The notes under the pieces were generated by a model. That model did no database searches. It was given only the letters and a program-made list of their open reading frames with translations, and was not told where the DNA came from. Positions 18,013 through 26,711 of a stretch of DNA of 47,058 bases are shown here, piece by piece (within the stretch, counting starts at the first letter, position 1; the number at the start of each line of letters is the position of its first letter). The DNA is from Bacillota bacterium (GTDB lineage: Bacteria; Bacillota; Sulfobacillia; Sulfobacillales; Sulfobacillaceae): NCBI GenBank assembly GCA_021799435.1, contig JAJZAN010000016.1, positions 1-47,058 of the forward strand. Reading direction: 5' to 3'. The position numbers and the translations under genes were made by a program.

Positions 18013-18041
18013 CTCTCAGCAAGGCGAAAGCGGGGGTTTTG

Positions 18042-18812
18042 ATGAAAGTTCGGCGATTTTCCACAGCCGCGTTGGCGACCGTGTATGTGGCGGCTCAGGT
18101 CGAGAGTTTAATCACCCGGGAGGCGGAGCCGGTTTTGGGATTGGCCACGGGATCAACGCCGATTAACTTGTATCGCCAGTTGGTGGAGTTTCATCGCCAG
18201 GGACTCAGCTTTTCCCACGTGACTACCATTAACTTGGATGAGTATGTGGGACTGCAGGCGGACCACCCGCAGAGTTATCGGCGCTTTATGGACGACAACC
18301 TGTTCAGCCAGGTCGATATCCCGCCTTCCAACACTTTTTTGCCCAACGGCATGGCGCCCAATTTGGATCGGGAGTGTGGGCGCTATGACGCCATCCTCGA
18401 TGCGCACCCTATTGATCTGCAAATCTTGGGCATCGGCCGGAACGGCCATATTGGATTTAACGAGCCTGACATTTCGCTCAAAACCCAGACTCACGTGATC
18501 GATCTGACCGAGGATACCATTCGCGCCAACGCGCGTTTTTTCAGTACCGAGGCTGAAGTGCCAACGCGGGCGATTACCATGGGCATTCAATCCATCCTGC
18601 AAGCCAAGGCCATTTTTCTGATGGCGTTCGGCCGCGACAAGGCCTGGGCGGTTCAGCGGGCCTTGTCGGGCGAGGTATCGACGGAAGTGCCTGCGAGCTT
18701 TTTGCAGATGCATCCCAATGTCACGTTTGTGTTGGACGAGGAGGCGGCGGAGATGCTCGACGACCCGCACGCCGCCGTGCTCGGCCATGAGAATTTAGGG
18801 AGCCGGTTGTGA
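18042..18812 (+). CDS. nagB: Glucosamine-6-phosphate deaminase
   Basis: Converts glucosamine-6-phosphate to fructose-6-phosphate and ammonia, the entry of amino sugars into glycolysis. The 256-residue protein carries LGLATGSTP (phosphate binding), NLDEYVGL with general base Asp66, and GIGRNGHIGFNEP with His136 and Glu141, equivalent to Asp72, His143 and Glu148 of the E. coli enzyme. Asn134 replaces the E. coli Asp141, a substitution seen in Bacillus enzymes too. The ATG at 18042 is preferred over TTG at 18039. It follows the MFS gene after 29 bases. No nagA is visible in the window, which matters for the pathway. Confidence 0.95.
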   Translation: MKVRRFSTAALATVYVAAQVESLITREAEPVLGLATGSTPINLYRQLVEFHRQGLSFSHVTTINLDEYVGLQADHPQSYRRFMDDNLFSQVDIPPSNTFLPNGMAPNLDRECGRYDAILDAHPIDLQILGIGRNGHIGFNEPDISLKTQTHVIDLTEDTIRANARFFSTEAEVPTRAITMGIQSILQAKAIFLMAFGRDKAWAVQRALSGEVSTEVPASFLQMHPNVTFVLDEEAAEMLDDPHAAVLGHENLGSRL

Positions 18813-19861
18813 AACATGCTGTGATTGTGGGCGGCGGCATCGTGGGGGGGCCGCCGCTTTCGAACTGTTGGACCGGGGCTGGACCGTAACGATTGTGGAG
18901 AAGGGCGAGTGGGGTTCGGGCGCCTCGGGCGCGGCCGCCGGCATGCTGTGCCCGGGTGCTGAGATATTGACGGCGACGGAGGTGCGTCGGGTGAGATTTT
19001 TGCCCTAAGCCACAGGGAATATCCGGGGTGGGTGAAAAAACTCGAGGACAGAGCGGGAATGCGGGTGCAGTATCGAAAGTCCGGCATGCTGCGGCTCATC
19101 TACGACGAAACCGCGGCCCTGCAGCAGCGTGCTCGGGCCAAGCTCCGCCGGATGACATGGCTGGAGGCGGATGCGGTGCGAGTGCTTGAGCCCAGTATCG
19201 CGCCCTCGGTACTCGGAGCGGTCTTATTTGAGGAGGACGCCTCGGTTCATCCCAAGCTGGTGCTTGCGGCGCTGAAGCGGGCTGTCGAGAATCGCGCAGC
19301 AAACTTGCTGGAGGGCACTCCAGTCCTCAGTCTCATGGTGGATGGCGATCGCGTGAGCGGTGTGGAGACCAGCTTGGGTCCCGTCACAGGCGATGTGGTC
19401 ATTCTGGCAGCTGGGGCTTGGAGTCAGACTCTCGTGCAACCGCTCACATGGCACTGCCGGTTGTTCCCTTAAAGGGCCAGATGTTGCGGTGGGTCTGCCT
19501 CCCGTTCCGATGACCCATATCTTGCAGGGACCCGATGGCATGATCTTGCCGCGTTGGGACGGGTCGGCGCACATTGGCGTCACCATGGAGCAAACCGGCT
19601 TCGATGCCCGGCGTACCGTCGAAGGTCTTAGCGGCGTTCAAGACCAGTTGGGCGGGCCTTCGCCCGATGACACCCGACCGCCGCCCCTTGATCGGCGCGG
19701 TTCTGGGCTTCGAAGGGCTGGTGGCCGCCACCGGTCATTCCAGCGTGGGCATTTTCCTGGCCCCATTGACAGCGAGACTGGTGGCGGACGCCGTGGAAGG
19801 CAAATCGTCTCTCCTGTCCCATCCTGAACTCTATAACCCGATCCGGTTTATGGACTCTTAA
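18809..19861 (+). pseudogene. thiO: Glycine oxidase/FAD-dependent D-amino-acid oxidase (ThiO-like) pseudogene, multiple frameshifts
   Basis: A gene of the glycine/D-amino-acid oxidase family, now broken. It starts with GTG at 18809 overlapping the nagB stop and reads MKHAVIVGGGIVG, the FAD-binding motif. The frame then shifts at the G7 run near 18844-18851 and continues as AAFELLDRGWTVTIVEKGEWG with GASGAAAGMLCPGAE. Further shifts lie at about 18960-18993, 19440-19448, 19485-19495 and 19622-19650. The last segment encodes the conserved RPMTPDRRPLIG and GHSSVGIFLAPLTARLV. All pieces lie in the right order over about 350 codons, so the whole gene was present. Five shifts in 1 kb, with none in neighbours, suggest true decay rather than assembly error. 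Its 3' end overlaps the convergent tetR gene. Confidence 0.82.
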
Positions 19862-20489
19862 TAGATTGATGGGACGACAACCCCCGCATCATGAGGTCAA
19901 CCACCGTATCGGCGGCCTCTTCCGGGCTGGAGAAAATACGGGAGCCGTCGGGGTTGCGCGCAAACCCAACGTTTAGCAGTGCCAAATAGGCGTGGGCCGC
20001 GAATTTGGGATTGGTTGATTTGATATGGCCCTTTTCGGTCTCGAGGCGGAACGCGTCGATAATCAGGCCAGACAGACGATGCATGGCGTCTTGAAGCCGC
20101 TCTCGATGAGATGGAGTCAATTGGGGGTCGGCTTCGGCCAAAACCCGGTCAAAGTCGAATCGCGTTTCGGCGACGGACAGGCGGGCTATCGCCAGTGCCC
20201 GCAGACGGTCGCCAAAGGGCCCAGGTCCATCCAGTATCCGCTGGGACTCCCGGTGGATGGTGGTCATGAGCGCCTCCATGGAGGCGGCAAAGACATCAGA
20301 TTTGGCCGGGAAATAGTAATAAATGGACGCCTTGGTGATGCCCACGGCCTCGGCCAGGGCATCCACCGATACCGCATCGTACCCCGATTCCATAAAGAGA
20401 TGGGCTGCGGTCCGCAAAATCATATCTGGGGTCGAGCGCTGTTCTGATTGTTTCGGGCGCCCCGGCGGCCGAGTCGACCTGCTGTGCAT
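19848..20489 (-). CDS. TetR/AcrR family transcriptional regulator
   Basis: A one-component repressor of 213 residues. The N-terminal helix-turn-helix (about residues 20-65) reads ILRTAAHLFMESGYDAVSVDALAEAVGITKASIYYYFPAKSDVF, the standard TetR pattern; the C-terminal part is an all-helical ligand domain. The ATG at 20489 is chosen because GAGGAGGG lies six bases before it; an upstream in-frame ATG at 20513 lacks a ribosome site. It is divergent from the DrrAB-type exporter, whose promoter lies in the same short gap, so it probably represses that exporter and itself. The inducer is unknown. Confidence 0.9.
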   Translation of the reverse strand: MHSRSTRPPGRPKQSEQRSTPDMILRTAAHLFMESGYDAVSVDALAEAVGITKASIYYYFPAKSDVFAASMEALMTTIHRESQRILDGPGPFGDRLRALAIARLSVAETRFDFDRVLAEADPQLTPSHRERLQDAMHRLSGLIIDAFRLETEKGHIKSTNPKFAAHAYLALLNVGFARNPDGSRIFSSPEEAADTVVDLMMRGLSSHQSIKSP

Positions 20490-20528
20490 TAAAGCCCTCC
20501 TCGTGGCATTCATAGTATCACAACGCTC

Positions 20529-20558
20529 TTGACGGGCAAATTAACCTTCTAGTATAAA
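20529..20558 (+). promoter_or_regulatory. Predicted promoter of the ABC exporter operon
   Basis: TTGACG (20529-20534) and TATAAA (20553-20558) are separated by 18 bases, about 20 bases before the start codon, so the leader is very short. The gap to the divergent tetR gene is about 90 bases, close enough for shared control. Confidence 0.6.
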
Positions 20559-20578
20559 TAAATGCGGAGGTGACGCGT

Positions 20579-21532
20579 TTGACCCCTGCTATAGAGATTC
20601 GAAACTTGGCCAAGAATTATGGCAACGTGGAGGCCTTGGCGGGAATTAGTTTCGACGTGGCTTCGGGAGAGTTGTTTGGGCTCTTGGGCCCCAACGGAGC
20701 GGGCAAGTCTACCCTCATCCGGATTGTGAGCACCCTGGAGAGAGCGGATGCGGGAACGGTCCGAGTCGGCGGAGTGGAAGCTGGGCGCGGAGATGCAGCC
20801 ATTCGTGCACAACTGGGGGTGGCTCTGCAGGAGACGGGGATTGATCCTTTGATGACTGGATGGGAGATTCTTCTGTTGACGGGCCGCCTGTACGGTCTTT
20901 CGGGTCCTCAAGCGAGGCAGCGAACGGAGGAGCTTTTGACGCGGTTTGGTTTGACGGAGGTGTCGCGGCGGTTGGTTCGAACCTATTCCGGCGGCATGCG
21001 CCGTCGTCTCGATTTGGCCGTGGCGTTGATGCATGAGCCGTCCGTCATTGTCCTGGATGAACCTACGACGGGTCTCGATCCCACAAATCGCATGGCCTTG
21101 TGGAATCTGCTGCGGGACCTGGTCAGACAGGACCACAAAACCTTGCTTCTGACCACCCAATATCTTGAGGAGGCCGACGCTTTGTGCGACCGCGTCATGT
21201 TCATCAATCGCGGTCGATCGGCGGCTCTGGGGACGCCCGACGACTTAAAGCGAGCGATGGGGTACAGTTTGATTCAATTCACGATAGAAGGTGGCGACCT
21301 CGAGGCCTTTCAGGCCGCCTTGCGGCAGGCACAGTTCGTGCCACACTTCCAAGGCGGGCGGATCCAGATTTTCAGTTTGGAACCCGAGGTCGATGTGCTG
21401 CGGTTGGATGCTGCGGCCACTGCCACTGGTGCGAGACTGCGCCATTTGGAGATTAAGCCGCCGTCGCTGGACGATGTGTTCTTGAGTCTCACGTCGGGTC
21501 ATCAAGAGGAGGTCGATGCGCGTGGCAACTAA
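20579..21532 (+). CDS. ABC exporter ATP-binding protein, DrrA-like (ABC-2 type)
   Basis: The ATPase of a two-component efflux system, 317 residues. Walker A is GLLGPNGAGKSTLIR, the Q-loop is VALQETGID, the signature YSGGMRRRLDLAVAL and Walker B VIVLDEPTTGLDPTNR, with the H-loop replaced by Gln in LLTTQYLEEAD, as is usual in the DrrA/CcmA-like group. The C-terminal extension ends in IKPPSLDDVFLSLTS, also typical of DrrA. The start is TTG at 20579, eight bases after GGAGG; a GTG at 20570 overlaps the ribosome site itself. It overlaps the permease gene. The substrate is unknown: drug, lipid or peptide are all possible. Confidence 0.92.
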   Translation: MTPAIEIRNLAKNYGNVEALAGISFDVASGELFGLLGPNGAGKSTLIRIVSTLERADAGTVRVGGVEAGRGDAAIRAQLGVALQETGIDPLMTGWEILLLTGRLYGLSGPQARQRTEELLTRFGLTEVSRRLVRTYSGGMRRRLDLAVALMHEPSVIVLDEPTTGLDPTNRMALWNLLRDLVRQDHKTLLLTTQYLEEADALCDRVMFINRGRSAALGTPDDLKRAMGYSLIQFTIEGGDLEAFQAALRQAQFVPHFQGGRIQIFSLEPEVDVLRLDAAATATGARLRHLEIKPPSLDDVFLSLTSGHQEEVDARGN

Positions 21533-22283
21533 TGTGTGGTACCTGACGGTGCGCGCCCTCAAGGTGTCGATTCGCGTTCCTTGGGCGCTCATTCCCAACT
21601 TCGCCATTAGTTTGTTCTTCTTACTGGTCTACAACGGCGGGCTCTCCGGCATTGCCGCCTTGCCCCAGTTTGCCGGCAGCCATTACATCGACTTCATCCT
21701 GCCGGTGGCGGTTGTATCGGGTGCGGTAGGGGGAGCCGGGCAGGCTCTGGTCCGGGATATTGAGACCGGGTACTTAACCAAAATGGCCCTCACTCCCGTG
21801 TCTCGGCTCGCCTTGGTGCTGGCCCCCATGCTGGCTGGAATGGTGCAGCTGGTGGCACAAACGTTGGTCATCCTGCTGGTGTCCTTCACCATGGGGTTGA
21901 CAATCCCCACCGGGTTCGGGGGATTCTTGGCCATTTTGGCCTTCACGGCGGGGTGGGGATTAGCCTTTTCCGGATATGCGGTGGCTATTGCCTTAAAGAC
22001 GCGCAATGGGCAGGCTTCGCAAGCGGCGACCTTTATCTTCTTCCCCCTGCTGTTCTTGAGCGACACTTTTGTTCCCATGAGCCTGATTCGGGCCCATTGG
22101 ATGCGCATTGCCGTGCACATTAATCCTACGACCTATGTGTTTAATGCCATGCGGGCCCTGCTCAGCCCTTCGGTCTCAATGCCCGCCATTTGGCATGGCA
22201 TCATCGCCATTGTCGCAGCCGTGGCCGTAACCTTGACGTGGGCTCTGACCAGTACCCGGAAGAGCTTGGCAGCTCGGGGCTGA
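21516..22283 (+). CDS. ABC-2 type exporter permease, DrrB-like
   Basis: Membrane partner of the upstream ATPase, 255 residues with six hydrophobic segments. It carries the ABC-2 landmarks: a cytoplasmic N-terminus, the VSGAVGGAGQALVRDIETGYLTKMALTPVSR segment, and the FIFFPLLFLSDTFVPMSLI helix near the C-terminus. GAGGAGG lies only a few bases before the ATG at 21516, so the in-frame GTG at 21522 may be the real start. The gene overlaps the ATPase gene and ends the operon; no terminator is visible after it. Confidence 0.9.
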   Translation: MRVATNVWYLTVRALKVSIRVPWALIPNFAISLFFLLVYNGGLSGIAALPQFAGSHYIDFILPVAVVSGAVGGAGQALVRDIETGYLTKMALTPVSRLALVLAPMLAGMVQLVAQTLVILLVSFTMGLTIPTGFGGFLAILAFTAGWGLAFSGYAVAIALKTRNGQASQAATFIFFPLLFLSDTFVPMSLIRAHWMRIAVHINPTTYVFNAMRALLSPSVSMPAIWHGIIAIVAAVAVTLTWALTSTRKSLAARG

Positions 22284-22405
22284 CGGTCAATGGAGTTTGG
22301 ATTTAAGATTCTTTGAGTGCCCTGCGGTCAGAGCGCCGTGCGTGGATGAAGGGCAAGGCGTCGATGCGGGCGGTTCAGGAATCAGGCCGCTTTCTACACT
22401 TGACC

Positions 22406-22810
22406 TCAAGGGCGGGTCGCTTGGGATTCCTCGACGAGGGCTTCCAAGGCATCGATTCGCCCTGCCATTTTGTCCTGTCGACGCCCTAAGACCCGGATGC
22501 TGAGCGACCGTTCATCAAAGCGCCGGCCGACATCAATTGCGAACCCGTCAAGCCGACGCTCAAGGCCCTCAAACCGCTGGTCGATGCCGTCCAACCGCTG
22601 GTCGATGCCGTCCAACCGTTGGTCGATGCCGTCCAATCGCTGGTCGACGGTGTCCAACCGTTGGTCGATGCCGTCCAATCGCTGGTCGACGGTGTCCAAC
22701 CGCTGTTCAAACATCGACAACTGCTCGCCGTGACGAACCACCATAGCATTGGTTTCGCCAACGATTTTGAGGAGTTGGGCTAACGTATCCTCAATATGCT
22801 TTTCATTCAT
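22406..22810 (-). CDS. Coiled-coil protein with heptad repeats, unknown function
   Basis: A 134-residue soluble protein. Residues about 30-80 are a chain of seven-residue units of the form DQRLDGI or DQRLDTV, which predicts a long parallel coiled coil; the flanks are also helix-prone. Similar small repeat proteins are common in Bacillota and phages, and their roles are mostly unknown. The ATG at 22810 has GGAGG nine bases before it. The gene stands alone between the exporter operon and the divergent SDR gene. The underlying DNA is a 21-base tandem repeat. Confidence 0.7.
   Translation of the reverse strand: MNEKHIEDTLAQLLKIVGETNAMVVRHGEQLSMFEQRLDTVDQRLDGIDQRLDTVDQRLDGIDQRLDGIDQRLDGIDQRFEGLERRLDGFAIDVGRRFDERSLSIRVLGRRQDKMAGRIDALEALVEESQATRP
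22574..22720. repeat. 21-bp tandem repeat inside the coiled-coil gene
   Basis: Six units of about 21 bases (ccgctggtcgatgccgtccaa and close variants) run from 22574 to 22699, followed by a degenerate seventh. A larger 42-base period is exact: 22616-22657 is identical to 22658-22699. Each unit encodes one heptad, so slippage would add or remove whole coiled-coil turns in frame. Confidence 0.9.
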
Positions 22811-22925
22811 GTTCTCCGCCCTCCATTCGCGGCTGGGCCGAATTTAGGATGAGTATAGCGCGTCGCCCGGAGCCGGGGAAGCCAAAACCGGAGTGCTGTC
22901 GAACGGTTGTGGCCACTCGAGGCGT

Positions 22926-22954
22926 CTGACAAAGCTGGGTCGGTATGCTGTAAT
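22926..22954 (+). promoter_or_regulatory. Predicted promoter of the SDR/GNAT unit
   Basis: CTGACA (22926-22931) and TGTAAT (22949-22954) are separated by 17 bases, 26 bases before the chosen GTG start of the SDR gene. Confidence 0.45.
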
Positions 22955-22980
22955 AGGTGGGAGGGAAAGGAGCGGAAGCG

Positions 22981-23748
22981 GTGAGGGAGTTAGCTGGACG
23001 GGTCGCCGTGGTTACGGGGGCCAGTCGTGAGCAGGGGATTGGGGCGGCGGTATGCCGTGCCCTGGCTGGAATGGGAGCATCCATCTTCTTTACACACTGG
23101 ACCGCCTTTGATGCGCACACCGGATTCGCTATCGGCAGCGGACCCGACGCTCTGTTGGCGGAACTGCGTGAGACGGTCCCCGCGGCGGCTCGGGAAATGG
23201 ACCTGTCGGAACCGGGAGCGGCAATCCGGGTGATGGACGCTGTCCAAGACAGCCTGGGGGTGCCGTCCATCCTGATTAATAATGCCGCCTATTGGGCCCC
23301 GGCCAGTTTTCGCGATTTGACCGAGGAGGTTCTCGACCAGCACTTGGCGGTCAACGCTCGAGCCACCACCATGTTGGCCGTGGAATTGGTGCGCCGGGCT
23401 TCGCCGTATGGCTGGGGGCGCATCATTAGTCTGGTGTCTGGACAAGACCATGGTGGTGAAGTCAATAATTTGCCCTACGGAAGCAGCAAGGGGGCCGTGT
23501 CGGCCATGACGCGGTATCTAGCTCTGGAAGCTGCCCCGTTTGGCATTACCGTGAATGCTTTAGACCCTGGGCCTACCGACACGGGATGGATGGATAAGGA
23601 GACGAAGGCCGCTGTTTTAGAGCAATTCCCCGCAGGCCGTATCGGCCTCCCTGAGGATGCCGCCCGTGCCGTGGCGTTTCTAGCCAGCCCAGCGGCAGAT
23701 TGGATTACCGGCCAAGTCATCCGGGCGGACGGGGGATTTCCAGGATGA
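22981..23748 (+). CDS. Short-chain dehydrogenase/reductase (SDR), FabG-like
   Basis: An NAD(P)-dependent oxidoreductase with a Rossmann fold, 255 residues. It shows the cofactor motif VVTGASREQGIG, the NNAAYW stretch (NNAG equivalent), the catalytic Ser in ISLVSGQ, and the Y-x-x-x-K motif in LPYGSSKGAV, plus the PGPTDTGWM and [13 protein letters not shown] segments. The TGASREQGIG variant is found in a FabG-like branch of unknown substrate in Bacillota. GTG at 22981 is chosen, eight bases after AAAGGAG; the frame is open 24 bases further upstream. It overlaps the GNAT gene by four bases (ATGA). Confidence 0.9.
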   Translation: MRELAGRVAVVTGASREQGIGAAVCRALAGMGASIFFTHWTAFDAHTGFAIGSGPDALLAELRETVPAAAREMDLSEPGAAIRVMDAVQDSLGVPSILINNAAYWAPASFRDLTEEVLDQHLAVNARATTMLAVELVRRASPYGWGRIISLVSGQDHGGEVNNLPYGSSKGAVSAMTRYLALEAAPFGITVNALDPGPTDTGWMDKETKAAVLEQFPAGRIGLPEDAARAVAFLASPAADWITGQVIRADGGFPG

Positions 23749-24215
23749 GATTTCAGAACCGTCCCATGGAGCCAGCCGATGCGGAAGTGATTAGCCATTG
23801 GCGGTATTCGCCTCCCTACAACTTCTATGACTTGGATGCGGATCCGGACGACCTCATCGAGTTTATGGATACGGGCCGCTGGGCAGACGAGCCGCACTGG
23901 GCGTTCGATGATGAGTCGGGCCTGTTGGCAGGTTTCTTGACCGCTCAGGTTCAGCCGGGCAGCGTATATATGGGGTTGGGATTACGACCGGACCTCACAG
24001 GAAGAGGGATCGGCGTCTCGTTTATGGAAGCGTGTTTGGAGGTTTTGCGCCATCAATGGCCCCGCCACACTCTCCGGCTGGATGTGGCGCTCTTTAATCA
24101 GCGCGCCATTCGGGTGTACGAACGAACCGGTTTTATGCCGCTCGGCACCTTCTGGCAAGACACTAACGGCGGGAGATACGAATTTCTGGCCATGCAACGC
24201 AAGGAAGAGGACTAG
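23745..24215 (+). CDS. GNAT family N-acetyltransferase
   Basis: An acetyl-CoA-dependent acetyltransferase of 156 residues. The acetyl-CoA binding stretch is [24 protein letters not shown] (R/Q-x-x-G-x-G/A equivalent) and the later [15 protein letters not shown] strand-helix is standard. The ATG at 23745 overlaps the SDR stop, so the two are co-translated. The acceptor substrate is unknown; the N-terminal W-R-Y-S-P-P-Y motif resembles amino-acid or small-amine GNATs, but that is weak evidence. It ends 29 bases before glpK on the same strand. Confidence 0.9.
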   Translation: MRFQNRPMEPADAEVISHWRYSPPYNFYDLDADPDDLIEFMDTGRWADEPHWAFDDESGLLAGFLTAQVQPGSVYMGLGLRPDLTGRGIGVSFMEACLEVLRHQWPRHTLRLDVALFNQRAIRVYERTGFMPLGTFWQDTNGGRYEFLAMQRKEED

Positions 24216-24244
24216 ACCAAGACCAATGGGACTCGGGGGCGCGT

Positions 24245-25732
24245 ATGAGCAGCGAACGCTATGTTCTGGCATTAGACCAAGGAACGACCAGTTCCCGCGC
24301 GATATTGTTCGACCAGTCGGGCAATCCCCGGGCCACGGGACAACGCGAGTTGACCCAAATCTATCCGGCGCCGGGTTGGGTGGAGCACGATCCCGAAGAA
24401 ATTTGGTTTACGGAACAGGCGGCTGTGCATGACGCCCTGGTTCGGGCCCGTGTGTCGCCAAGCCAGATCGCGGCAGTGGGCATCACCAACCAGCGGGAAA
24501 CAGTGATTCTGTGGGACCGGACTACCGGGCGCCCCATCCGAAACGCCATCGTTTGGCAGTGCCGGCGCACCGCGGATCTGTGCGATGCCCTGCGCCAACA
24601 GGGGTATGAGCCGCTAATCCGCGCGAAAACCGGTCTCGTGTTGGACCCGTATTTTTCCGCCAGCAAAATCGCCTGGACGCTGGATCAGACCCCGGGCCTG
24701 CGGGAACGGGCGGAAAAGGGCCACATCGCCTTCGGCACGGTGGATAGTTGGCTGGTCTACAAACTGACGGGGGGACGTTTGCACGTCACCGATGTGTCCA
24801 ACGCCTCTCGCACGATGCTCTTCGATATTTCCCGGCTGCGCTGGGATGACGAGCTTCTGGACCTGTTTCGGATACCGCGGAGTCTGTGTCCGGAGGTTCG
24901 GGCATCCTCCGGGACGGTGGGGTTGACCGATCCGAGCCTCTTCGGCGCCGAAGTGCCAATTGCAGGACTGGCCGGCGACCAGCAGGCAGCCCTGTTCGGA
25001 CACGGCTGCATCGAGCCCGGGATGGCGAAAAACACCTATGGGACGGGGTCTTTCCTGCTCATGAACACGGGCTTTGAGCCGGTATCTTCCCAAAACGGGC
25101 TTATCAGCACCGTCGCCTGGCAGGTGGGGGACACGGTGCAGTACGCCTTGGAGGGTTCCATTTTTACCACGGGCGCGGTCGTGCAGTGGCTGCGCGATGA
25201 GTTGAAGATTATAGGGCGTGCGGAAGAGACTGAGGCGTTGGCGCAGTCGGTGGACGACACCGGTGGCGTGTACTTTGTGCCTGCCTTTGCCGGACTGGGC
25301 GCTCCGCATTGGGACAGCCAGGCCCGCGGCGCGATTCTGGGACTCACCCGCTCCACCAACCGGGCCCATCTGGTTCGGGCCGGCCTCGAATCGATTGCAT
25401 ATATGACCCGCGACGTCCTGGAGGCTATGAGCCGGGACAGCGGCCGTCCCTTGGATGCGCTCCGAAGCGATGGCGGTGCCATCAAGAACAATTTCCTGGC
25501 CCAATTCCAAGCCGATATCCTGGGGATCCCCGTGGAGAGGCCGCGCATAACGGAATCGACCGCTTTGGGCGCCGCATTTCTGGCGGGCCTGGGCACCGGC
25601 TTCTGGCCGTCATTGGATGCGCTCCAGGAGGTACGCGGAGTGGAACGAACCTTTGAGCCCGCCCTAGATCCGGAGACCCGCCAGCAACTCTATGGTGGGT
25701 GGCAGAAGGCTGTGGGCCGCATCACCGGTTGA
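24245..25732 (+). CDS. glpK: Glycerol kinase
   Basis: Phosphorylates glycerol to glycerol-3-phosphate with ATP. At 495 residues it has the normal length. It starts with [15 protein letters not shown] (phosphate loop) and contains the FGGY-family signature [33 protein letters not shown] and a conserved late segment [50 protein letters not shown] is also typical of GlpK. No glpF or glpD is adjacent. It may run from the upstream SDR/GNAT promoter, or from its own in the 29-base gap. A GDPD-family gene elsewhere in the window could feed the same pathway. Its last 11 bases overlap the convergent FN3 gene. Confidence 0.96.
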   Translation: MSSERYVLALDQGTTSSRAILFDQSGNPRATGQRELTQIYPAPGWVEHDPEEIWFTEQAAVHDALVRARVSPSQIAAVGITNQRETVILWDRTTGRPIRNAIVWQCRRTADLCDALRQQGYEPLIRAKTGLVLDPYFSASKIAWTLDQTPGLRERAEKGHIAFGTVDSWLVYKLTGGRLHVTDVSNASRTMLFDISRLRWDDELLDLFRIPRSLCPEVRASSGTVGLTDPSLFGAEVPIAGLAGDQQAALFGHGCIEPGMAKNTYGTGSFLLMNTGFEPVSSQNGLISTVAWQVGDTVQYALEGSIFTTGAVVQWLRDELKIIGRAEETEALAQSVDDTGGVYFVPAFAGLGAPHWDSQARGAILGLTRSTNRAHLVRAGLESIAYMTRDVLEAMSRDSGRPLDALRSDGGAIKNNFLAQFQADILGIPVERPRITESTALGAAFLAGLGTGFWPSLDALQEVRGVERTFEPALDPETRQQLYGGWQKAVGRITG

Positions 25733-26648
25733 CATGGGGGACGTCTAACGTGCCAGCGGCATTGGTCATCCCCACGGCCTGCCCGTTTTGATTGAGAATG
25801 AGGGCGTTGGGCGGCAACGGCTCCAGATTGGACTCGACGACGGCGCTGGTCCAGCGGCCTCCTTGCCGCCACAGCGCCATATTTTCACGGGTAGCTTGTC
25901 CCACGGGCAAGGCCGGGACTGACATCGCCCCGGTGAAACGCATGATTCCGCCCGAGGACTTGGCGGAGAGCGGGGATGCTCCCAGCCGAAAGCGGATGCC
26001 GCGCTTGGTAAACCATGTAGAGGGCGGGCTGGGGATGGAGTCCGGGGTCATCAGGGTGCCGCCCAAGTTCCAGATGGGGATGGCTGCTGGTGCAGACTGC
26101 CGGTTGATAAGCCCCCATGCGGACTGGCTCCAAGAGATGGCGCTGCCCATGCGCCCATCCCCCTCTCCCACATGAAGCACCTCAGCCCAAGTGAGGTAGG
26201 TGTGGGCGGCCACAGGGCTGCTGACGGCACTTTGACCTGCGCGGTTGTCCGCGGCAACCCAGTAGGTATAGGTGGTGCCGGCGGTGACATTGGTGTCGGT
26301 GTAGGACCGATTGGAGACCTGCGCCATCCGGCTCGCCTGGCTGAAGGCACGATCGGAGCTGGCACGATAGATCGTATAGGCTGTGGCAGAGGCCACCCTC
26401 GGCCACGACAGTGTCACCGACGCATCCGTCCATTGGGCCCGCACTTGAGGAGCCGAGGCGGGCGGTTGTTGGGGCTCATGGGCTTGACGCCATTGCACCA
26501 TTTGCTGTTCACGGCTGATGGCAGCCAGAGCTGGTTTGACTTGGGCCAAATCTCCCAGCCACCCTGCGACATAGGCCGCGGGCAACAGGACGACCGAGAG
26601 ACCGGCCAGGCTTAGGGGAATCCACGGCGGGAGGCGGCGAATCGACAC
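25722..26648 (-). CDS. Membrane-anchored protein with one fibronectin type III domain
   Basis: A 308-residue protein with an N-terminal hydrophobic segment (about residues 10-32) that acts as a signal or anchor. After a short helical linker, residues about 68-150 form one FN3 domain ([30 protein letters not shown] ... [17 protein letters not shown]). The remaining 150 residues have no family I recognise; they are rich in Ser, Gly and Trp and look like a beta-rich extracellular domain. FN3 domains on exported bacterial proteins often accompany carbohydrate-binding or hydrolase parts. Start GTG at 26648 after GGAGGTG. It lies 63 bases downstream of the GH15 gene and may be co-transcribed. Confidence 0.82.
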   Translation of the reverse strand: MSIRRLPPWIPLSLAGLSVVLLPAAYVAGWLGDLAQVKPALAAISREQQMVQWRQAHEPQQPPASAPQVRAQWTDASVTLSWPRVASATAYTIYRASSDRAFSQASRMAQVSNRSYTDTNVTAGTTYTYWVAADNRAGQSAVSSPVAAHTYLTWAEVLHVGEGDGRMGSAISWSQSAWGLINRQSAPAAIPIWNLGGTLMTPDSIPSPPSTWFTKRGIRFRLGASPLSAKSSGGIMRFTGAMSVPALPVGQATRENMALWRQGGRWTSAVVESNLEPLPPNALILNQNGQAVGMTNAAGTLDVPHVNR

Positions 26649-26711
26649 GGGAACACCTCCTCGGATAGAATGCGTCTTCGTCCCGCGAACCCTAGAGGCG
26701 AGTGTCGCGGA

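Noticed and set aside
22616-22699. Two 42-base identical units as a CRISPR-like or mobile repeat
   Set aside because: The units are contiguous with no spacers and encode heptads in frame, so this is a coding tandem repeat.
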